Below, piece after piece: positions 1 through 7,022 of a stretch of 23,423 bases of DNA. Location of the stretch: positions 7,949 to 31,371 of the forward strand of contig DCHN01000020.1 in assembly GCA_002315995.1 (NCBI GenBank), in the 5' to 3' direction. The notes beneath the pieces were generated by a model. It was not told the origin of the DNA and made no database searches. It worked only from the letters and a program-made list of their open reading frames with translations. Source of the DNA: Bacteroidales bacterium UBA1751. Lineage in GTDB: Bacteria > Bacteroidota > Bacteroidia > Bacteroidales > UBA932. Both the position numbers and the translations under genes were made by a program. Positions within the stretch are counted from its first letter, which is position 1; the number at the start of each line of letters is the position of its first letter.

Positions 1-486
1 TGGAGATACTGGCTCTTTGAATGGCTCTGTGAGTATGGTGCCAACTCATCACAATGCAACTCGCTCATTGATTCAATTGGCGGGGATGCGCAGAAGAGAG
101 GCACCGCTGCAAAAGTCATTGAAACAGCCACCTGTACAATAGTTTTTGAAAGAGGTCTTGTAAAGGTCTTCAAAAGGGTTGAAAAAGATTTGTGCAGCAG
201 TGTACGACTTGATGAGAAGGAGGAATATACTGAAATTTCGTGGGGCGGAAAGGAGAGGCTCCGCATCAAAAAAACATCTCTTGAGGAGCTGGTTGTTCGA
301 AAAGCGAATAACGGCGAGAGATTCCAGCCGCTGGGTATGAGCAGGGGTACGAAAAAAGTTTCTGACCTGTTTACCGACTTGAAAATAGAGAGTTTCATAA
401 GACGGGAATTGCCAGTGGTGTCATATCACGACGAAATAGTGGCCATTCCGGGAATAGAGGTCTCTGAAAAATTCAGACTACCTTAA
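1..486 (+). CDS. tilS: tRNA(Ile)-lysidine synthase, C-terminal part (cut by left edge)
   Basis: TilS uses ATP and lysine to change the wobble cytidine of the CAU-anticodon tRNA-Ile to lysidine, so the tRNA reads AUA and is charged with isoleucine. The reading frame is open from base 1 and ends with TAA at 484-486, so about 161 C-terminal residues are visible. The last 55 residues carry the TilS C-terminal domain pattern, RFQPLGM followed by KKVSDLFTD and a closing EIVAIPGIEVSEKFRL. The middle TilS domain lies upstream (WLFEWLCEYGAN). The catalytic N-terminal PP-loop domain (SGGxDS) is outside the window, so activity cannot be judged. The gene converges on the wbqC-like gene with a single base between the two stop codons. 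The TTG at 190 is an internal codon, not a start. Confidence 0.88.
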   Translation, partial: WRYWLFEWLCEYGANSSQCNSLIDSIGGDAQKRGTAAKVIETATCTIVFERGLVKVFKRVEKDLCSSVRLDEKEEYTEISWGGKERLRIKKTSLEELVVRKANNGERFQPLGMSRGTKKVSDLFTDLKIESFIRRELPVVSYHDEIVAIPGIEVSEKFRLP

Positions 487-487
487 A

Positions 488-1180
488 CTACCTTAAAAAG
501 GAGATGGTGTTGGGACCTTCGTGAAAGAGAAGGTCAATTATAGAAAGGTTTGGTATGAAGCCGTGCTTTGATGAAAATACCTGCCAGTACTCACGCTCCA
601 TGTTCCATTTCTCAAGAAGGGTCTCTCCCCTGCCCTTTGGCTCAATTTCATAACGCAGGTCCAGCAGATTTGATAATGTTACAGTTCCTGGTGCCACGAA
701 ATCTTCAGTGAACTCCACGTTGCGCTGCAATCCAATAAGTTTCAGGCACAACTCAAGCAGGCGTGTGTTCAACTCAAGAAGAGTGCCCGGGTGGGAGTCC
801 AGAATCTCAAAGAAATAGTCACGGTAATAGTCAAAGAATGGTGTAAGACCGTATGCCGAGGTTATTGCAATTTTGTGTTGCCTCACCCACCCTTTAGAAT
901 ACTCTGGAACAATGGTATCAACCGGCAGTTTATGCGTTTTCGCCTTTGCAGTGTCATCTGCAACCGACCCGGGCAGTTGCATTGAAGCGCCCCTACATAC
1001 AGGAATGCTTAAAGAGAGCAACCCGCCCTCACCATATATGTGAGTGCGGGTTCTGTATGTCTGCTTCTGAAAAAACTCACAACTTTCAACCACCACCCTT
1101 TCGGAGTTGGCTATTGCCACGAAATACTCCACAGGAGGCAAATATGCCGTTGAAAGCAACACCGTAGAGAATTTCTGCAT
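488..1180 (-). CDS. WbqC-like family protein
   Basis: A protein of 230 residues from the ATG at 1180. The N-terminal STAYLPPVEYF and the C-terminal stretch WQVFSSKHGFIPNLSIIDLL followed by FHEGP are typical of the WbqC-like family of Bacteroidota. Some members occur in O-antigen or polysaccharide loci, but the reaction is not established. No signal peptide or membrane segment is visible, so it is probably cytoplasmic. It is the last gene of the minus-strand lpxD-lpxC-fabZ-lpxA series, 35 bases after lpxA, which fits an envelope-related role by association only. A TTG four codons upstream (1192) could also serve as start, but the ATG places the conserved STAYLPP segment close to the N-terminus. 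Confidence 0.8.
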   Translation of the reverse strand: MQKFSTVLLSTAYLPPVEYFVAIANSERVVVESCEFFQKQTYRTRTHIYGEGGLLSLSIPVCRGASMQLPGSVADDTAKAKTHKLPVDTIVPEYSKGWVRQHKIAITSAYGLTPFFDYYRDYFFEILDSHPGTLLELNTRLLELCLKLIGLQRNVEFTEDFVAPGTVTLSNLLDLRYEIEPKGRGETLLEKWNMEREYWQVFSSKHGFIPNLSIIDLLFHEGPNTISFLR

Positions 1181-1215
1181 GGCAAAGTTCAAATGTGAGG
1201 CCTTACAGAGGAGTA

Positions 1216-2016
1216 CTACGCTCTGGATCTCTTTACGGGACGGATGATTCCTCGGCTGCTCTTTGCAATGAAATCGAGAATTATACGCTTCTCTTCGCTC
1301 TCTGGAAGTTCAGCCTCAATCTTCTTGCAAGCCTGAGTGGTGTTCAAATGGCTGTTGTAAAGCATATCGTAGATATCCTTTATTCTGCCAATCTGCTCAG
1401 ATGTAAATCCTCTGCGCTTGAGTCCCACAATGTTTATTCCCTCAAATGCAACCGGATGTGCACCGGCGGCCATTGCGTATGGTGGAATATCCTGCCCAAT
1501 AAGTGTTCCTCCACCAATCATTGCGTGCATGCCAATCTTGGTGAACTGATGCGCCATTGAGCTTCCTCCAATAATAGCCCAGTCATCTACATCCGTTTCA
1601 CCTGCAAGGCCTGTGAAACTTACAATGATACAGTTGTTGCCAACATTGCAGTCGTGTGCAATATGGGCGTATGCCATAATTAGGGTGTTGTTTCCAACGG
1701 TGGTGAGAGATTTTCCGCTGGCAGCGGTACCTCTGTTTACGGTAGCACACTCTCTTATTGTAACATTGTTGCCAATTTTAACATGTGTAACCTCTCCCTG
1801 GAACTTCAGGTCCTGTGGAACTCCGCCTACAACTGCTCCTGAATGCACTTTGCAGTTACTGCCCATAGTAACATAATCAAGAATTGTAGCATGAGGGCCT
1901 ATTACGCAATTGTCACCTATTTCAACATTCTCAGCAATGTACGAGAAGGGCAATACGGTAACATTTTTGCCAAGCTTTGCATTTGGATGAACAAATGAAT
2001 TAGGATATTCTGCCAT
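1216..2016 (-). CDS. lpxA: UDP-N-acetylglucosamine O-acyltransferase (LpxA)
   Basis: LpxA performs the first step of lipid A synthesis, moving a 3-hydroxyacyl chain from ACP to the 3-OH of UDP-GlcNAc in the cytoplasm. The 266-residue protein has the left-handed beta-helix hexapeptide pattern throughout. It shows the family landmarks QDLKFQGEVTHVKIG (about 68-82), AHIAHDC with the expected catalytic histidine at 121, IIGGSSMAHQF, and the C-terminal helical part INIVGLKRRGF. Length matches the family (about 255-265). I chose the ATG at 2016, which begins MAEYPNSFVHPNA; the frame stays open for 29 more codons upstream but these overlap fabZ and look unlike LpxA. It lies 41 bases after fabZ and 35 before the wbqC-like gene, in the lpx operon. 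Confidence 0.95.
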   Translation of the reverse strand: MAEYPNSFVHPNAKLGKNVTVLPFSYIAENVEIGDNCVIGPHATILDYVTMGSNCKVHSGAVVGGVPQDLKFQGEVTHVKIGNNVTIRECATVNRGTAASGKSLTTVGNNTLIMAYAHIAHDCNVGNNCIIVSFTGLAGETDVDDWAIIGGSSMAHQFTKIGMHAMIGGGTLIGQDIPPYAMAAGAHPVAFEGINIVGLKRRGFTSEQIGRIKDIYDMLYNSHLNTTQACKKIEAELPESEEKRIILDFIAKSSRGIIRPVKRSRA

Positions 2017-2057
2017 ATTATCTGATATTTTTATTTTCTGTAAAAGTGGAATCTTTG

Positions 2058-2543
2058 CTATTCTTTTTTCCTGATGACCTGAACGGTCATATCGGCACTG
2101 CATACCTTTGTTTTTCCAACATACGCCTCGCCATGCATTGAAATGAATGTATGACGCAGAGGGTCGGTAATGGTAAGTTTACATAAGAGAACATCACCAG
2201 GCACCACCTTGCCCCTGAACTTCACATTATCGAACTTGGTGAAGTAGCTGTTGTATTTCTTTGGGTCATCTACATAATTGCCAATAAGAATTCCGCCAGT
2301 CTGTCCCATTGCCTCCACAATAAGAACCCCTGGCATAACAGGTTGTCCCGGGAAATGTCCCTGGAAAAATGGTTCATTGCCTGTTACCATCTTCACGCCA
2401 ACAACATAGTTGTCTCCCTGTTCAACTATTCTGTCAACAAAGAGAAACGGAGGGCGCTGCGGAAGGATCTCCTCAATCTGTAGCAAATCCATTACCGGAG
2501 CAGCACATGGATCATAAACCGGTATAATCTTCTCCTCTGCCAT
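2058..2543 (-). CDS. fabZ: 3-hydroxyacyl-ACP dehydratase FabZ, unfused
   Basis: FabZ dehydrates (3R)-hydroxyacyl-ACP in fatty acid elongation and so competes with LpxA for the same substrate. The 161-residue protein has the hot-dog fold signature ILPQRPPFLFVDRI, the active-site block GHFPGQPVMPGVLIVEA with His63 and Glu77 at the expected spacing of 14, and an ordinary C-terminus. Its N-terminus carries about 20 extra residues (including PVYDPCAAPVMD) that resemble the linker of the fused LpxC-FabZ protein common in Bacteroidota. It starts 36 bases after the lpxC stop and in the same reading frame, so it looks like the back half of a former fusion or of a pre-fusion arrangement (see findings). 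Activity is expected to be intact. Confidence 0.93.
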   Translation of the reverse strand: MAEEKIIPVYDPCAAPVMDLLQIEEILPQRPPFLFVDRIVEQGDNYVVGVKMVTGNEPFFQGHFPGQPVMPGVLIVEAMGQTGGILIGNYVDDPKKYNSYFTKFDNVKFRGKVVPGDVLLCKLTITDPLRHTFISMHGEAYVGKTKVCSADMTVQVIRKKE

Positions 2544-2579
2544 AATTATATCTTTCTTATAGATTTAATGGATATTCTG

Positions 2580-3500
2580 CTATTTAAGGGAGTTCAAATA
2601 CGCCTCTCTAACCTTTTTTGCAACCTGAGTGTTGATTCCATGACCGCTCTTATAACCAATGATCTTTGCCCTTATAGGAACACCCACCAAAGAGAAGTCG
2701 CCCATTATGTCAAGCAGCTTGTGCCTTGCGCACTCATTTGAAAATCTGAGTTCCAGATGGTTGAGATACCCTTCAGGTGCTCTCTCAAGAGTTCTCACAT
2801 TGAAGAGCGCAGCAAGCCTGTCGAGCTCTGACTGAGGAACAGGATTCTCAACAATTACAATTGCATTGTCAAGATCACCGCCCTTTATGAGATTGTGCTG
2901 GAAAAGCGGCTCGAGCTCGTGAAAAAATACAAAAGTCCTGCACGGAGCAATATCTGTAACAAAGTTTGTATTTCTGTTGAATCTTGCATACTGGTTTCCC
3001 AGAACCTTTGAGTTAAAATCAAGCATCAGGTCAACTGAAAAATCATCGTCAGGCATAAGAACCACTTCACACCCTGACTCGTTGGTGTACTGTATCTTCT
3101 CCTTGAGCGTAAAAATCTTTCTCGGCTCTCCCTGGTCCTTGATGCCTGCAGCCACGAACTGTTCCATATAAGGTTTGGCGCTTCCATCAAGAATAGGAAC
3201 CTCCTGCGAATCTATTTTAATGAGTGCATTGTCAATCTGAAACCCGCTCAATGCAGCCATCAGGTGCTCAAGGGTTGAAATCTTTACTTCGCCCTTCTCA
3301 AGGGTTGTTCCCCTTGCGGTTGTGGTGACATAATCCACAAGGGCCTCAATAACCGCATCCTCACCTATATCGGTTCTCAAGAATTTGATTCCATGGTTAA
3401 CAGGTGCAGGTTCAACTGTCATAGTTACCTTTTTTCCTGTATGGAGTCCTTTGCCTGTAAATGTGCAGGCTGCCTTTAAAGTATGTTGTTTTGTATACAT
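2580..3500 (-). CDS. lpxC: UDP-3-O-acyl-N-acetylglucosamine deacetylase LpxC, unfused
   Basis: LpxC is the zinc-dependent deacetylase that commits UDP-3-O-acyl-GlcNAc to lipid A. The 306 residues include the expected sites: Glu78-His79 in LEHLMAAL, His260-Lys261 with Asp264 and Asp268 in RHKLLDIMGD, and His287 in SGHGIN, aligning with the E. coli zinc ligands and catalytic residues. It starts at ATG 3500, 17 bases after lpxD. In most Bacteroidota LpxC is fused to FabZ in a protein of about 460 residues; here the frame stops with TAG (2582-2580) after YLNSLK and meets a second in-frame stop before fabZ. The protein is therefore about the size of a stand-alone LpxC (E. coli 305). All catalytic residues are present. 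Confidence 0.95.
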   Translation of the reverse strand: MYTKQHTLKAACTFTGKGLHTGKKVTMTVEPAPVNHGIKFLRTDIGEDAVIEALVDYVTTTARGTTLEKGEVKISTLEHLMAALSGFQIDNALIKIDSQEVPILDGSAKPYMEQFVAAGIKDQGEPRKIFTLKEKIQYTNESGCEVVLMPDDDFSVDLMLDFNSKVLGNQYARFNRNTNFVTDIAPCRTFVFFHELEPLFQHNLIKGGDLDNAIVIVENPVPQSELDRLAALFNVRTLERAPEGYLNHLELRFSNECARHKLLDIMGDFSLVGVPIRAKIIGYKSGHGINTQVAKKVREAYLNSLK

Positions 3501-3517
3501 AATCTGACGCTATTGTA

Positions 3518-4561
3518 TCAATTCCCCGACTTCTCCTCAAGAGCCTTGACTCTCTGCTTCAATTCTGCAAACATCTCCGGCATATTCTTGAAAAGAGCGT
3601 ACGCCTTCATATAGACCTTGTGATCCAGTGCAGGGGAGCCAAGAAGCGTCTGCCCCTCCTTCTTCACACTGTTGGTGACACCTGTCTGCGCCGCCAGCAT
3701 TGTTCCATCGGCTATGGAGAAGTGGCCGGCAATTCCCGTCTGGCCACCGAACATACAGTGCTTGCCAACCTTGGTTGAACCTGCTATTCCGCTCTGCGCC
3801 GCAATTACGGTATCCTCACCAACCTCAACATTGTGAGCAATTTGAATCAGATTATCGAGCTTTACGCCCCGGTGAACAACAGTAGCTCCCATTGTAGCTC
3901 TGTCAATAACCGTATTTGCCCCTATTTCAACATCATCCTCAACTATTACAATTCCAGTCTGCGGAATCTTTTTGTAGTGGCCCTCCGGCGTAGGAGCGAA
4001 TCCAAACCCATCGGAACCTATGACGCAGTTGGCGTGAAGGATGCAGTTGTTTCCTATTTTGCATCCGTCATATATTTTTACACCCTGATAGAGTGTTACA
4101 TTCTCTCCTATTTCAACATTGGCGCCAATAAAGACCTGCGGATATATCTGAGAACCCGCACCCACCTTTGAACGTTTGCCTATGCAAGCGAACTCACCCA
4201 CATACACGCCCTTGCCGAGTTTGGCACTGAAAGCTATGCTGCTTCTGCAACTTCTCCCGCTCCTCTTGCTGGCCTTGAGAGCATTGAGAAGGTCGAGCAG
4301 TGAAGCCACAGCACTGTATGCATCATCAACCAGAATGAGGGTTGGCTCATATTTATAATCGGCCTTATAGAAACTTCTGTTAAGAATAATGACGCTGGCC
4401 TTGCAGGTATAGAGAAACTGTTCATATTTGGGATTTGCAAGGAAACATATGTTGCCAGGCTTTCCGCTCTCTATCTTGGCTACCGACGAGACTTTTACCA
4501 TTGGATCTCCAATGACCTCTCCGTTGAAATGTGCCGCAATTCTTTCAGCTGTAACTTCCAT
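3518..4561 (-). CDS. lpxD: UDP-3-O-(3-hydroxyacyl)glucosamine N-acyltransferase (LpxD)
   Basis: LpxD adds the N-linked 3-hydroxyacyl chain to UDP-3-O-acyl-glucosamine, the third step of lipid A synthesis. The 347-residue protein starts with the LpxD N-terminal uridine-binding domain (TAERIAAHFNGEVIGDP, then KPGNICFLANPKY). A hexapeptide-repeat beta-helix follows from about residue 105, with IGSDGFGFAPTPEGHYKKIP (181-200) and the catalytic His243 in LIQIAHNVEVG. The C-terminal helix ends KQRVKALEEK. Length and order match the family. It is the first gene of the minus-strand lpx operon, with a well-formed Bacteroidota-type promoter about 50 bases upstream. Confidence 0.95.
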   Translation of the reverse strand: MEVTAERIAAHFNGEVIGDPMVKVSSVAKIESGKPGNICFLANPKYEQFLYTCKASVIILNRSFYKADYKYEPTLILVDDAYSAVASLLDLLNALKASKRSGRSCRSSIAFSAKLGKGVYVGEFACIGKRSKVGAGSQIYPQVFIGANVEIGENVTLYQGVKIYDGCKIGNNCILHANCVIGSDGFGFAPTPEGHYKKIPQTGIVIVEDDVEIGANTVIDRATMGATVVHRGVKLDNLIQIAHNVEVGEDTVIAAQSGIAGSTKVGKHCMFGGQTGIAGHFSIADGTMLAAQTGVTNSVKKEGQTLLGSPALDHKVYMKAYALFKNMPEMFAELKQRVKALEEKSGN

Positions 4562-4612
4562 TTGAATATTTATGCTATATATTGTGCCACAAATGGCCCA
4601 TATTTAATCTTA

Positions 4613-4643
4613 CAAATATACAAATTTGCCTGTAAAATACAAA
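4613..4643 (-). promoter_or_regulatory. Promoter of the lpxD operon
   Basis: On the minus strand TTTG (4643-4640) is followed, after 19 bases, by TATATTTG (4620-4613). This is the -33/-7 pair (TTTG, TAnnTTTG) known for the Bacteroidota primary sigma factor, at the preferred spacing. Transcription would start near 4606, giving a leader of about 45 bases before lpxD. It is the best promoter match in the window. Confidence 0.65.
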
Positions 4644-4644
4644 G

Positions 4645-4675
4645 AAAAGCCATATGGAATATCCATACGGCTTTT
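4645..4675 (-). terminator. Rho-independent terminator of the small membrane protein gene
   Basis: Two 14-base arms (4645-4658 and 4662-4675) enclose a 3-base loop. Read on the minus strand the stem is unbroken with one G-U pair, whereas on the plus strand that position is an A/C mismatch, so it is built for minus-strand RNA. The last stem bases and the following TTTTCTTT supply the U-rich tail. It lies 44 bases after the stop of the gene at 4720 and one base before the -33 box of the lpxD promoter. Confidence 0.75.
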
Positions 4676-4719
4676 AAACCTGCTGCACTGCAAAGAAGTA
4701 TTCAGAATATTGCCTGAAA

Positions 4720-5097
4720 CTACTTTACAGAGACGATTCCATCAACGATTCTGTTCTGCATTCCCCTCCACGGGAGTCTCCCTTTGTGCTCCACATAGTG
4801 AAGCTCCACCATTTTACCTCCACATCTGAAGAGTGAATCGGCAACAGCCTTGTCGGTTACTGAGAACTCAAACTCATTCGATTGTATGGTTGCACCGCCG
4901 GTGTTTCCCTTGAATCCTGACTGTATCATCTTTCCCTCATAAGTCTTCCATACCCAGCCCTTGTACATGAACTGGTTGAGTTCCCCGGCCTTGACACCCT
5001 CACCGAAGACAAAATAGAACCTGATATAGACGAAAATGGCAATTGCCAGAAGAATGACGACAAGTGCCCATATTGCAGTTTTTGTAATGAATCTCAT
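4720..5097 (-). CDS. Conserved small single-span membrane protein, function unknown
   Basis: A protein of about 125 residues. One hydrophobic helix near the N-terminus (IWALVVILLAIAIFVYI) anchors a soluble domain of about 95 residues that contains FGEGVKAGELN, VWKTYEGKMIQSGF, QSNEFEFSV, VELHY and LPWRG. I recall this pattern as a Bacteroidota family often labelled 6-phosphogluconate dehydrogenase in databases; the sequence has no Rossmann GxGxxG motif or other dehydrogenase feature, so that label looks wrong. The ATG at 5121 would add eight residues (MGIITRNT). A TACATTTG box at 5131-5124 would put the transcript start inside that extension, so I prefer the ATG at 5097. It is monocistronic, diverges from rimP and ends in its own terminator. 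Function is unknown. Confidence 0.72.
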   Translation of the reverse strand: MRFITKTAIWALVVILLAIAIFVYIRFYFVFGEGVKAGELNQFMYKGWVWKTYEGKMIQSGFKGNTGGATIQSNEFEFSVTDKAVADSLFRCGGKMVELHYVEHKGRLPWRGMQNRIVDGIVSVK

Positions 5098-5151
5098 AGT
5101 GTTACGTGTAATGATTCCCATAACAAATGTATGTAAAAATTACAAAATGTG

Positions 5152-5180
5152 GTTGAATTTGAATAAAATAGTTATATTTG
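5152..5180 (+). promoter_or_regulatory. Promoter of rimP-nusA-infB
   Basis: TATATTTG at 5173-5180 matches the Bacteroidota -7 box TAnnTTTG; GTTG at 5152-5155 is a partial -33 box with a 17-base spacer, shorter than the usual 19-21. Transcription would begin near 5187, leaving a leader of about 55 bases that contains the hairpin described next. Confidence 0.55.
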
Positions 5181-5194
5181 CACCCGGAAATGTG

Positions 5195-5223
5195 AGGGTG
5201 ACCGCAGTGCGGTTGCCCTTTTT
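5195..5223 (+). promoter_or_regulatory. Terminator-like leader hairpin before rimP
   Basis: An 11-base-pair stem (5195-5205 with 5209-5219, two G-U pairs) closes a 3-base loop and runs into five T residues (5219-5223). This has the form of an intrinsic terminator, yet it lies between the predicted promoter and the rimP start at 5242. It could be an attenuator of the rimP-nusA-infB operon. Alternatively it could end a transcript entering from the left, but the upstream gene is on the other strand, so an attenuator is more likely. Confidence 0.55.
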
Positions 5224-5241
5224 AACACCCTGTTCAGAAAT

Positions 5242-5712
5242 ATGATTAGAAAAGAGGATATAGCAGCTGCAATAGATTCATATCTGCACTCCAACGAGCT
5301 TTTTCTGGTGAACATTACCGTTTCACCACAGAATGACATTGAGGTGTACGTTGACACACTCAAAGGTGAGATTACCATTGACAACTGCTCTGCAATAAAT
5401 GATATCATTGAAGCAGCATTCAACCGCGAGAAGGAGGATTACTCGCTTATGGTAAGCTCAGCCGGTCTCGATATGCCGCTTATGGTTCCACAGCAGTATG
5501 AAAAGTTCATGGGCTGCCAGGTTCAAATAACTCTCACAAAAGGAGGGTGGCTCAAAGGCACGCTCACGGGATATGGTGAAAACGGCATAGAGCTCACCAC
5601 CGTTAAAATGGAGAAGGAGGAGGGCGCAAAGAAGAAGGTGGCAAAGAGCGTGGCAACACTCTATCGGCTGAGTGAGGTGAAGAGCTGCAAACCGGTTGTG
5701 GAGTTCAAATAG
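5242..5712 (+). CDS. rimP: Ribosome maturation factor RimP
   Basis: RimP binds the 30S subunit during assembly and is needed for its maturation. The 156-residue product has the RimP N-terminal domain (IEVYVDTLKGEITIDNCSAIND followed within 25 residues by YSLMVSSAGLDMPL, the family's VSSPGLDRPL-type motif) and a C-terminal SH3-like domain starting at YEKFMGCQVQITL. Length fits the family (about 150-155). It is the first gene of the conserved rimP-nusA-infB operon, 50 bases before nusA. No clear Shine-Dalgarno sequence precedes the ATG, as is usual in Bacteroidota. Confidence 0.92.
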   Translation: MIRKEDIAAAIDSYLHSNELFLVNITVSPQNDIEVYVDTLKGEITIDNCSAINDIIEAAFNREKEDYSLMVSSAGLDMPLMVPQQYEKFMGCQVQITLTKGGWLKGTLTGYGENGIELTTVKMEKEEGAKKKVAKSVATLYRLSEVKSCKPVVEFK

Positions 5713-5762
5713 GGGCAGTGCGGTTCCAAAAAAGGAGATAAAAATTAAAAATATATACAGAA

Positions 5763-6995
5763 ATGGAAGGTTTGAACCTTGTAAGTACATTTGCTGAGTT
5801 CAAGGAACTCAAAAACATTGACAGGCCTACAATGATGAGCGTGCTTGAGGATATTTTCCGCGCACAGCTCGCCAGAATGTATGGTTCGGCAGACAATTTT
5901 GACATTATTATAAACATTGACAAAGGAGACTTCGAGATCTGGCGCAACAGAGAGGTTGTTGAAACCGTGGAGGATCCAAGCACACAGATTTCAAAGGAGG
6001 AGGTTGACAAGATTGACAGCTCTTACGAAATTGGTGAGGATTACGCCGAGGAGGTTAAGCTCACAAGCTTTGGAAGAAGAGGCATTCTCAATTTGAGGCA
6101 GAATCTTCAGAGCAGGATTTCAGACCTTGAGAAGGCCAATCTCTACAACTCATATAAGGAGAGAGTAGGTGAAATTCTCGTTGGAGAGGCTTATCAGGCT
6201 TGGAAAAAGGAGGTTCTTGTAATGGATGAAGATGGCAATGAGCTGCTTCTTCCAAGAACAGAGCAGATTCCTTACGATTCATTCCATAAGGGAGACACCG
6301 TTAAGGCTGTTATAAAGAGCGTTGAGATGAAGAACAACAATCCTGTAATTACACTTTCAAGAACATCCGAGATGTTCCTTCAGAAGATGTTTGAGCAGGA
6401 GGTTCCTGAGGTGTTCGACGGGCTTATTACAATTAAGAAGATTGTTCGTATACCTGGCGAGAGGGCAAAGGTTGCAGTTGAATCTTATGACGACAGAGTT
6501 GATCCTGTAGGAGCATGCGTTGGTGTCAAGGGTTCAAGAATCCACGGTATTGTAAGGGAGCTGCGTAACGAGAACATTGATGTCATAAGCTGGACAACAA
6601 ACGAGCAGCTTCTCGTACAGAGAGCTCTCTCTCCTGCAAAGATTGCATCAATAAAGACAAGCGGTGACGACAACAAGATATATGTTTCACTCAAGCCTAG
6701 CGAGGTTTCACTTGCCATTGGAAAGGGCGGAAACAACATCAAGCTTGCTAGCATGCTGCTTGGAAAGGAAATAGAGGTATTCAGAGAGCTTGAGGAAGAG
6801 GAGGAGGATGTTCTTCTCTCAGCATTTGACGATGAAATAGAGACATGGGTAATTGATGCCCTCAAGGGTATTGGATGTGATACTGCAAAGAGTGTTCTTG
6901 CCCTCTCTGTTGAAGATATAAGCAAACGTGCCGATCTGGAAATTGAAACAGTTGAGGAGGTACAGAAGATTCTCAAGGCTGAGTTTGAGGATTAA
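5763..6995 (+). CDS. nusA: Transcription termination/antitermination factor NusA
   Basis: NusA binds RNA polymerase and modulates pausing, intrinsic termination and antitermination. In 410 residues the expected domains appear in order: an N-terminal polymerase-binding domain (about 1-125), an S1 domain (about 132-200), KH1 with GVKGSRI (254-260), and KH2 with IGKGGNNI (319-326). A short C-terminal acidic and helix-hairpin-helix-like stretch includes WVIDALKGIGCDTAKSVLAL. Length is typical for Bacteroidota NusA, shorter than in E. coli, which has two acidic repeats. It lies 50 bases after rimP and 27 before infB. As in other bacteria, NusA could act on the leader hairpin of its own operon, but that is inference. 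Confidence 0.95.
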   Translation: MEGLNLVSTFAEFKELKNIDRPTMMSVLEDIFRAQLARMYGSADNFDIIINIDKGDFEIWRNREVVETVEDPSTQISKEEVDKIDSSYEIGEDYAEEVKLTSFGRRGILNLRQNLQSRISDLEKANLYNSYKERVGEILVGEAYQAWKKEVLVMDEDGNELLLPRTEQIPYDSFHKGDTVKAVIKSVEMKNNNPVITLSRTSEMFLQKMFEQEVPEVFDGLITIKKIVRIPGERAKVAVESYDDRVDPVGACVGVKGSRIHGIVRELRNENIDVISWTTNEQLLVQRALSPAKIASIKTSGDDNKIYVSLKPSEVSLAIGKGGNNIKLASMLLGKEIEVFRELEEEEEDVLLSAFDDEIETWVIDALKGIGCDTAKSVLALSVEDISKRADLEIETVEEVQKILKAEFED

Positions 6996-7022
6996 TTAAC
7001 AAGTAAAATTTTTATTTCATAT

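Noticed and set aside
2017..2103. N-terminal extension of LpxA overlapping fabZ
   Set aside because: The frame is open for 29 codons upstream of the LpxA ATG but the residues are basic and unlike LpxA. The overlap with fabZ is better explained by chance.
5726..5762. AGGAG before nusA as a ribosome binding site
   Set aside because: It lies about 25 bases before the ATG, too far to act as a Shine-Dalgarno sequence, and Bacteroidota rarely use one.
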